Below, piece by piece: positions 58,096 to 64,000 of a DNA stretch of 64,000 bases. Each line of letters starts with the position of its first letter. The first letter of the stretch is position 1. The notes beneath the pieces are model-generated. The model was not told the origin of the DNA. It saw only the letters and a list, made by a program, of their open reading frames with translations, and made no database searches. A program made the translations under genes and the position numbers. Source of the DNA: Raphanus sativus (lineage: Eukaryota > Streptophyta > Magnoliopsida > Brassicales > Brassicaceae); assembly GCF_000801105.2 (NCBI RefSeq), contig NC_079516.1, positions 558,001 through 622,000 of the forward strand, read 5' to 3'.

Positions 58096-60423
58096 CTGCG
58101 GCTATTATCATTTTATTCATATTTTATTTTTAAAAGTTTGTAACATTGTCTTTTAAATAAATAAAATGTATTTTAAATATATTTACATCCACAAAAATAT
58201 TATGTTTACTTGGTAATATTTTTTTGGTCAAATATACAAATATAACAATATTTTGTCATAAAACTAAATCATACATTTAATTTTCGAAATTAGCACTTCA
58301 AACAAATAAGGCAAATATATGTTACAGATAAAAGAAACATGTAGTTTAAATTTGTAAAATTATTTTTTAAATAAATAAAATATAGTTTAAATATATTTAC
58401 ATCTATCCAAATATTATAATTTATTGGTAATAAATTTTTAGTCAAATTTACAAATTTAACAACTCATTTTTATCATAAATTTTTAGTCAAATTTACAAAT
58501 TTATCACAAATAAAAAGCTAAATAATACATATAGTCTATAAATATAACAACATTTTTTTTTCATAAATCATAAGCTAAATTAAAACAATATAATATATCA
58601 AAATATTTATCATAAGCATATATGTTCAAGTGCATTATAATTTACAAGCAAATACTGATCATCTTTTGGTCTACCTATTGAGGATCAAGTTGATGTAAAA
58701 GAGCTATTAAGAGTGTTTGTAAAACTAGCAATTTCATCATAATGTAAATTAATATCTTTGTGATGTATGTATGTGCACTTTCATGTGGCAACAAAAGTTT
58801 AAAGCTTTTCGTTTGGTCATTGAGAACCGAATACATGTGATAAAAAGATTGAACAGTGTACTTTACACACAAGCCTTTATGTAAAAAACAACATGAGGTC
58901 TTAGCATATTTCATTTGAGAATGGAATGAGTTAAAGACAGAGAGAATCTAAATGTAAGGAAAACAGGGGAAAATCATTGCATGTATTTAGCTATGTTTCT
59001 TGCCAGTAACACCAGCAATAACCTGCAAAAAAACACTTGAACCATGCGCTTTCTGAGATGTCAACAAGGAAGGATGCGTGAAGGCCAGACCAAACATCTC
59101 CTTCATGGTTTTGCTTTGTTCAGTAAACTTCACAAGCTTGGATACAACATCTGAACTTTCCACAACCTGAGTCATGCCCAAAGCACATTTAAAATCGGTT
59201 TAAAGCAAAACCCATGATAATCTCAAGCTTAGAAAAGCAAAGGAGGTGGAAACAAAAACAGATACGATGATGATGACAAGGAGGTGACATGAATGTCGTA
59301 TGAAACCAGTCACATGAATCTCAATACAGTAAAGAGCATGAGAATGAAAGTAGATTGCCTTTAACAGCACAATGCATGACCACTCTGTAGCAAACACAAA
59401 ATCAAGTCTCAGACTACATATTCAAGTGAATCAAATGATAAATGAAGGCAGGCACTTTGAGAACATGAAATGGTTTCACTATAAGATGCTAATGACTTTC
59501 AAAAACCCCAACTCATTTTGCTAAAAGTCTCGCAAGCTTGGTCTCTTTCACAATGGAACCAAAGATACATCACACAGAGACTCACTAGGGAGCATCAAAC
59601 AATCATCAGAGATTAAAATAATCAGAATGTGGAAACTCTATTTCATTAACACGTTCCATATCCTAAATGTTTTAGAACAGAGACCATCACTATCAGCTTC
59701 TTCTTGTCTTAGTTATGAAATAAAACATAAATAAACCATTCCCATCAGAACAAATTCTCTTATGTTGGATCCAAAATCCATTCTCAGAAACTCATATGAA
59801 ACACAAAAACAGAGACAAGAGACAATTACCTCAACGATGCTTGAAACCCAAATCGGAGGGGAAGAGAGAACTCGAGTCTTGGAGTTGAGAGAGCTCGTGG
59901 CTGCGTGAGATGGAGAAGCGAGAGCTCGAGGCCTGGAGATGAGAGAGCTCGTGGCTGCGTGAGATAGAGATGAGAGAGCTCAAGGTCTTTGTCGGAGTTG
60001 AAGATGAGAGAGCTCGAGGTCTTCGTCGGAGATGGAAATGAGAGAGCTCGAGCCGTGGAGATGGGAGAGCTCGTGGCTGCGTGAGATGGAGATGGGAGAG
60101 CTCGAGGTCTGCCTGAGATGGAGATGAGAGAGCTCGAGGTTGCGTCAGGGATGAGAGAGAGCTGCGTCTTGCGTCAATTAGGTTAAGGTTTTTATGTAAA
60201 TACTTAAATGTTTTAAGGACAAAATGGTAAATTATGTAGATAGACGCAGAATTTAAGTCTCAGCCGCTGATTTTATCGGCGTCCAGATTTTATTAACGCA
60301 TTGACGCAGCGTCTAGACGCAGCCGCAGCCGCAGGTATCTGCGTCAACCAAACGAACAAACTTTGTGAAAAAATAGCCGCTGTCGCAGCCGCTGCCGCCC
60401 TGCGTCAACCAAACGAACAGCAC
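57869..60423. mobile_element. Terminal-inverted-repeat element 2, inverted relative of element 1
   Basis: It begins GCCCTGTTCGTTTGGTTGCC and ends, reversed, GTGCTGTTCGTTTGGTTGAC. Its left half is the reverse complement of the right half of element 1, and its right half has the same array seen at the left of element 1, inverted (GAGATGGAGATGAGAGAGCT units at 59870-60165). The interior (58600-59860) differs: on the minus strand it contains exon-like sequence, 58997-59181, encoding [20 protein letters not shown] and [20 protein letters not shown], with an acceptor-like CTCAG before it and a second acceptor TTTGCAG before [11 protein letters not shown] and a stop. This suggests a captured host gene fragment of unknown family. 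Confidence 0.65.
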
Positions 60424-60429
60424 TTATCA

Positions 60430-61033
60430 AGACTTGTCCTTGGTTTTGTCTCAGTTTTCTCTTCGATGGGCTTTTTGTGCTGTTGCATGTTTGCTTCAAG
60501 TGGTGTCGAATTTGTTGTCAGGAGGAGTGCTTCTCGTTGTGGTTTGTTTTCAACGGTTCGGTTCATGTGAATCGTTGATAGTCTCTGTTCCGGTTTCTCT
60601 TCATAGAAGATGGAGCTCCGGGTCTTTGTCAACATGCCAATGGTAGTCGATTGGTCAAAACCAGTGTCTCACCTCGTCTACCCGGGTTTGCTTTCAAGTG
60701 GTTTATCTCGTGGCTCTTGTCAGTTTCTAGAGCAGAATATTGAGATCCATGTTGAAGTTTCACCCTCAATAATTGGGCTGTAGTTGATGCGCTTATCTCT
60801 TCTCCTCCTGGTTTCAGTTTTCTTCCTCTACTTGGGTGTCTTGCTGGATTTGATCTACTTATGATAGGTTGTACTTCTAAGTTATCAATTACTGTTGTTG
60901 TTTATTTTCTGTTTCTGGGGAATTGTCATATTCCGCCGGCTTTGGACTCCGGGAGTTGTTAACTCCTGGCTTTGTATATCTCCTTGTGTTCTATGGTTTG
61001 GTTTAATGAATATAATCTTTCAGTGTGAAAAAA
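60430..61033 (+). mobile_element. 3' tail of a LINE retrotransposon
   Basis: The TG-rich sequence ends TCTATGGTTTGGTTTAATGAATATAATC and TTTCAGTGTG before a run of 12 A residues, the usual look of plant LINE 3' untranslated ends. No reverse transcriptase frame is left. It abuts the TIR element at 60423, so either may have cut into the other. No target-site duplication was found. Confidence 0.5.
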
Positions 61034-61134
61034 AAAAAAGATACTTTTGTATATGTCAAGGTATAGGACTTTAATCTAAAATCAACATCTAGGGCTATTC
61101 TTGCCCCTAGTATAAATTGTAATTTCCCCTGAAT

Positions 61135-61193
61135 GTAGATTGGCGATTCGAAGAAAATATGTCGATTTTCATTATAAGAAAACGCCAATCTAC
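61135..61193. repeat. 11-base inverted repeat (hairpin)
   Basis: GTAGATTGGCG (61135-61145) and CGCCAATCTAC (61183-61193) are perfect complements around a 37-base loop. Just upstream is a second small inverted repeat, CTAGGG and CCCCTAG (61089-61110). The context is non-coding; it may be part of a degraded element. Confidence 0.65.
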
Positions 61194-61715
61194 GTTAGAT
61201 AAGATTTCTACATCTCTTAGCGGGTTTCTTATATGCATTTTATTCAAAGTAAGATCAGAAAATGAGTTGTAGATTAGTGTTTTACACATCAGTATCAGAT
61301 TGTATATTGTTGACTCTTCATTTTCTGTACTTTAGATTTGTCTACTTTGGAAGCGCTTGATCACTTGTATATAATCTTTAGACTTTTACAACAAATTGAT
61401 GAAATCACTTGTAAATATAGTAGATAAGCAGTTACGTTAATGGATATTGGGCATGGGACATTACCGAAAACACATCTAAGTTCGATGAATGTGCGTCACT
61501 GCATCATGATTAAATTGGTTAAATAATATGAAATACGCCAATGTATACTTTTTCTTGTTTTATCTTCCAATTGATTAGTATTTTTTTCCTCTTGATGTCG
61601 TTTTATTGCCACACCATTTGACCAAACGACGACAAAAGAGAGATAATGCCTGTCCACGTCCACACAAAAAAAAAAGACGCAGGAGTGACCTTCCTCGTTG
61701 CTTCCTCTGAAACTT

Positions 61716-62184
61716 GGGGAATTTTCAAAAATACCACTTTCAAGGTACCATTATTCATCTTTACCACCACTAAAGACACATTTTCAAAAATACCTTATTT
61801 ATTAAAATGGTAAAAACTCTTATATCTTTGTTTTTATATGCATTTCAAAATTCTAATCCCAAATTCTAAATAATAAATCTCCAATTCTGAACCCTAAACC
61901 CAAAATCTTCAACTCTAAACCCTAAACCCTAAACTATATACCCTAAATTCAATATCCTAAACCCTAAACCCTAAAGTCTAAACTATAAACCCTAAATCCT
62001 CAACTCTAAACCCTAAATCCTCAACTCTAAACCCTAAACTATATACCTTAAACCCTAAAACATCAAATCTTAACCCTAAATCCTAAACCTTCAAATCTAA
62101 ACTCTTCATTAAAAGTAGTGGTAAAAGTGGTTAGTGTAAACATGAAAAGTGGTACTATGAAAATGGTATTTTTGGCAATTTCTC
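61716..62184. mobile_element. Mutator-type MITE carrying degenerate CCCTAAA repeats
   Basis: The 9-base flank CTGAAACTT occurs at 61707-61715 and 62185-62193, a Mutator-length target-site duplication. The ends GGGGAATTTTCAAAAATACC and, reversed, GAGAAATTGCCAAAAATACC form a terminal inverted repeat of about 60 bases, with ACCATT and TTTACCAC-like text shared further in. The interior (about 61870-62100) holds many AACCCTAAA units, some spaced by ACTAT or TCCTCAACTCT. Confidence 0.85.
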
Positions 62185-62193
62185 CTGAAACTT

Positions 62194-62936
62194 TCTCTTT
62201 CCCAATTAAACTTTTTTGATGTTTACGTTGCGTCCACGATCATAATTAATAAAACTATATATTTATTTCACCAAAAAAGTTAACGTCGTTAAATCTCAAC
62301 AATTTCAAAGATCCAAATCATAAAATTGGTTAATTCTTATCTCAACACATCAAACTCCCCAAATAAACTGAATCCAATGCATATAATCCTCATTATAATG
62401 TTTATGCGTTGATTTGATGTAGAATAAGGTACATAAACTCAATTTTAATATCTTTGTAAACTCAATTTTTTTATCCAAACTAAAAATCAGTGAAGCCACA
62501 GACACATTAAAGGCATGCTAATCCACTCAGAGATCATATGAGCCAAATGGGCAGCTTTTTATATTCTTTTTCTTGTCGAGAAATGCACAACATCTCGTAT
62601 TACTAAAATGCTGAGCGAATATTATAAGATCCCAAACGCACATTTTTATTTCAATTATAACATAACCAAACGTTACATCAGACACAACGGCACAAGCCAA
62701 TTTGGGTATCCCCATGTTTGCTGTAGCCACTAAAATACAAAAGCACGATTATAAAGCAAATTTAAAAAAAAAACAAATGAAGAACTAGCGACAGCCAAAA
62801 CGCAGCCCACACCGCGTCTTCAACCGCACAAATCCTCACATAAACGACAAACCAACCAGATACCGACACGTAAGCAGCCTTTATTTAGTTATTAGTCCAC
62901 GTGGCTGTTTCCTTACCGAAAATACTGACCAAATCC
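62194..62936. other. Spacer downstream of the SAG20-like gene
   Basis: AT-rich, then the 3' untranslated side of the SAG20-like gene. I see no gene or readable element. Confidence 0.4.
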
Positions 62937-63395
62937 TCAAATCGCGAGAACCAGACCCGGGACGGATTTTCCCGCCCGACCCGAGAACTTGCTTTCCCAC
63001 ACGGAGGGGCAGTGCGAGCGCGCAATCTCGGTAGACCTTCCGGAGACGACGCCACCGATCCTCGTGACGGTGAGAGAAGTGTTCGAGTACTCCCTCACCT
63101 GAGCGATTATCCCATGCGACACGGTCCAGGCGTGGATCCAGGAGACGGAGCTAGCGGCGTCGCAGCCCTCGGCGATGACGGTTGATCCGAAGGAGACGAC
63201 GGAGAGAGGCACGAACTCGAAGGGAGGAGAGGCGCCGGTGAGCGTGCGCATCAAAAACTGGTGCGGCGGAGGGCCGTGGAACCAGTAGTCGAGATCCGGG
63301 GTTAGGATCCGGTGAACCGATTCGACGTCTCGAGATCTCAGGGCGTCATACAGCTTCAGAACCACGTCTCGGTTCTTGGTCTCTGAATCCGCCAG
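62937..63395 (-). CDS. SAG20: SAG20/WI12-like NTF2-fold protein, start codon unclear
   Basis: The frame reads VVLKLYDALRSRDVESVHRI, then LDYWFHGPPPHQFLMRTLTG, FVPLSVVSFGSTVIAEGCDA, SWIHAWTVSHGIIAQVREY and NTSLTVTRI, ending SVWESKFSGRAGKSVPGLVL and a stop. This is the wound-induced WI12 family with an NTF2-like fold; Arabidopsis SAG20 (At3g10985) is induced in senescence and by ozone or wounding, with unknown biochemistry. The whole conserved domain is present without stops. No ATG lies in frame between the putative transcription start near 63485 and the domain. I set the start at a CTG (63393-63395) because it gives LADSETKNRDVVLK, which looks like a family leader with Met replaced. Alternatives are GTG at 63365 or an upstream exon not visible. 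Confidence 0.8.
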   Translation of the reverse strand: MADSETKNRDVVLKLYDALRSRDVESVHRILTPDLDYWFHGPPPHQFLMRTLTGASPPFEFVPLSVVSFGSTVIAEGCDAASSVSWIHAWTVSHGIIAQVREYSNTSLTVTRIGGVVSGRSTEIARSHCPSVWESKFSGRAGKSVPGLVLAI

Positions 63396-63511
63396 AGTAT
63401 CCAGTTCTTGGCGAGTTTCTTTGAATCGTAAACTAACGCGAGGATTAGGAGATGATGAGGAAGAAGAAGATGAACGATTCTCAGTTTTTTCAAAATAGAT
63501 TTGATGAAGGT

Positions 63512-63520
63512 CTTATATAG
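63512..63520 (-). promoter_or_regulatory. TATA box of the SAG20-like gene
   Basis: Minus-strand CTATATAAG, about 120 bases upstream of the assumed start. A G-box-type GACACGTGAG lies at 63591-63600, about 75 bases further out, suitable for bZIP or bHLH stress regulators (inferred). Confidence 0.6.
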
Positions 63521-63600
63521 GAGGTGCAGGCTGGGGTGTGATTCTGTGCGTCCCATCCTACTTTAATGTTCTTGGATATTTAGATGCCGTGACACGTGAG

Positions 63601-64000
63601 GTTTTATGATTAGTCTGGTATGCGGGGCCCGGTGATAGCCAGCTTTTGTTAACCCCACGCATAATTAGGTGAATAATTAATAGGTTAATTCAATTTTGCC
63701 GGTGGTAAATATCTTGACTTATTAATTGATTTGAGAAGTAATTGATTTGAGAAGTTCTCTTTTTTGTCCTTTTTGATTTTTTTTCAAACTTAAACTTAGA
63801 GCATCATTATTGATAAAACTTTAAATAATTTTTAATAAAATAAATAAAAGAAAGAGGAAATGAAAAGAAAGACTGTGCAAAAACTTTTATTTGAAAAACA
63901 GTTTATTTCTTATGTTTTTCTTGTGTCAAATTTTCAATAGTTATTATTTAAATGTTAAAATCTGATGTGGATACAATAGTTTTTTTTACTAAATTTAATA
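63601..64000. other. Upstream sequence of SAG20-like gene and start of a possible MITE
   Basis: AT-rich sequence with no gene. At 63798, AGAGCATCATTATTGATAAA resembles the 'GAGCATCTCCAATG' end of common Brassicaceae MITEs; its other end is beyond the window. Confidence 0.35.

Noticed and set aside
61870..62100. Interstitial telomere
   Set aside because: The CCCTAAA units are degenerate and lie inside an element with inverted repeats and a 9-base target-site duplication, so it is not a chromosome-end relic.
1..64000. CRISPR arrays, operons, bacterial-type ribosome binding sites or viral gene sets
   Set aside because: None seen. The tandem arrays found (298, 156 and 72 bases, GACGC) have no regular spacer structure and fit transposon or coding repeats in a plant nuclear genome.

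Overview
The window is nuclear DNA from a plant of the mustard family, most likely a Brassica species (the A or C genome cannot be told apart by eye). Genes have GT-AG introns, the spacers are AT-rich, and there are many degraded transposons. The gene order matches a block of Arabidopsis thaliana chromosome 3 read from about At3g11200 down to At3g10985. These locus numbers come from memory and were not searched. All protein calls come from reading translations across visible splice sites.

Left part (1-19 kb): an Alfin-like PHD protein (AL2 type, +), a jasmonate-induced 2-oxoglutarate oxygenase (JOX1 type, -), a decayed and 5'-truncated omega-3 fatty acid desaturase (FAD7 type, -) where FAD7 would be expected, a faint PPR relic, and a divergent 2OG-oxygenase-like gene (+) that lacks the iron ligands and has a Helitron in its only intron. 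Centre (19-32 kb): an intact 30-exon clathrin heavy chain gene (CHC1 type, +), with decayed clathrin fragments on both sides, two hAT-like elements to the left, and a tRNA-derived SINE to the right. Right-centre (32-46 kb): a trihelix-type transcription factor, a Helitron, a 5'-truncated LINE, a full-length leucine-rich-repeat receptor-like protein, and a truncated paralogue whose promoter is split by a 2.9 kb Helitron. Right part (46-64 kb): a GH85 endo-beta-N-acetylglucosaminidase, DREB2B, a DCD-domain protein (all -), two inverted GACGC-rich terminal-inverted-repeat elements (one carrying exon-like sequence), a LINE tail, a Mutator-type MITE filled with telomere-like motifs, and a SAG20/WI12-type gene with no visible in-frame AUG.

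There is no operon-like logic; the genes are independent. Several belong to stress or hormone responses: JOX1 (jasmonate catabolism), DREB2B (drought and heat), the receptor-like proteins (defence or development) and SAG20 (senescence and wounding). The most distinctive content is the set of transposons whose ends and target-site duplications can be read directly, and the pseudogenes that record gene loss after genome duplication. I did not find a wholly new system. The best candidates for something undescribed are the GACGC-array transposon pair with its captured sequence, and the 2OG-oxygenase-like protein without catalytic ligands.
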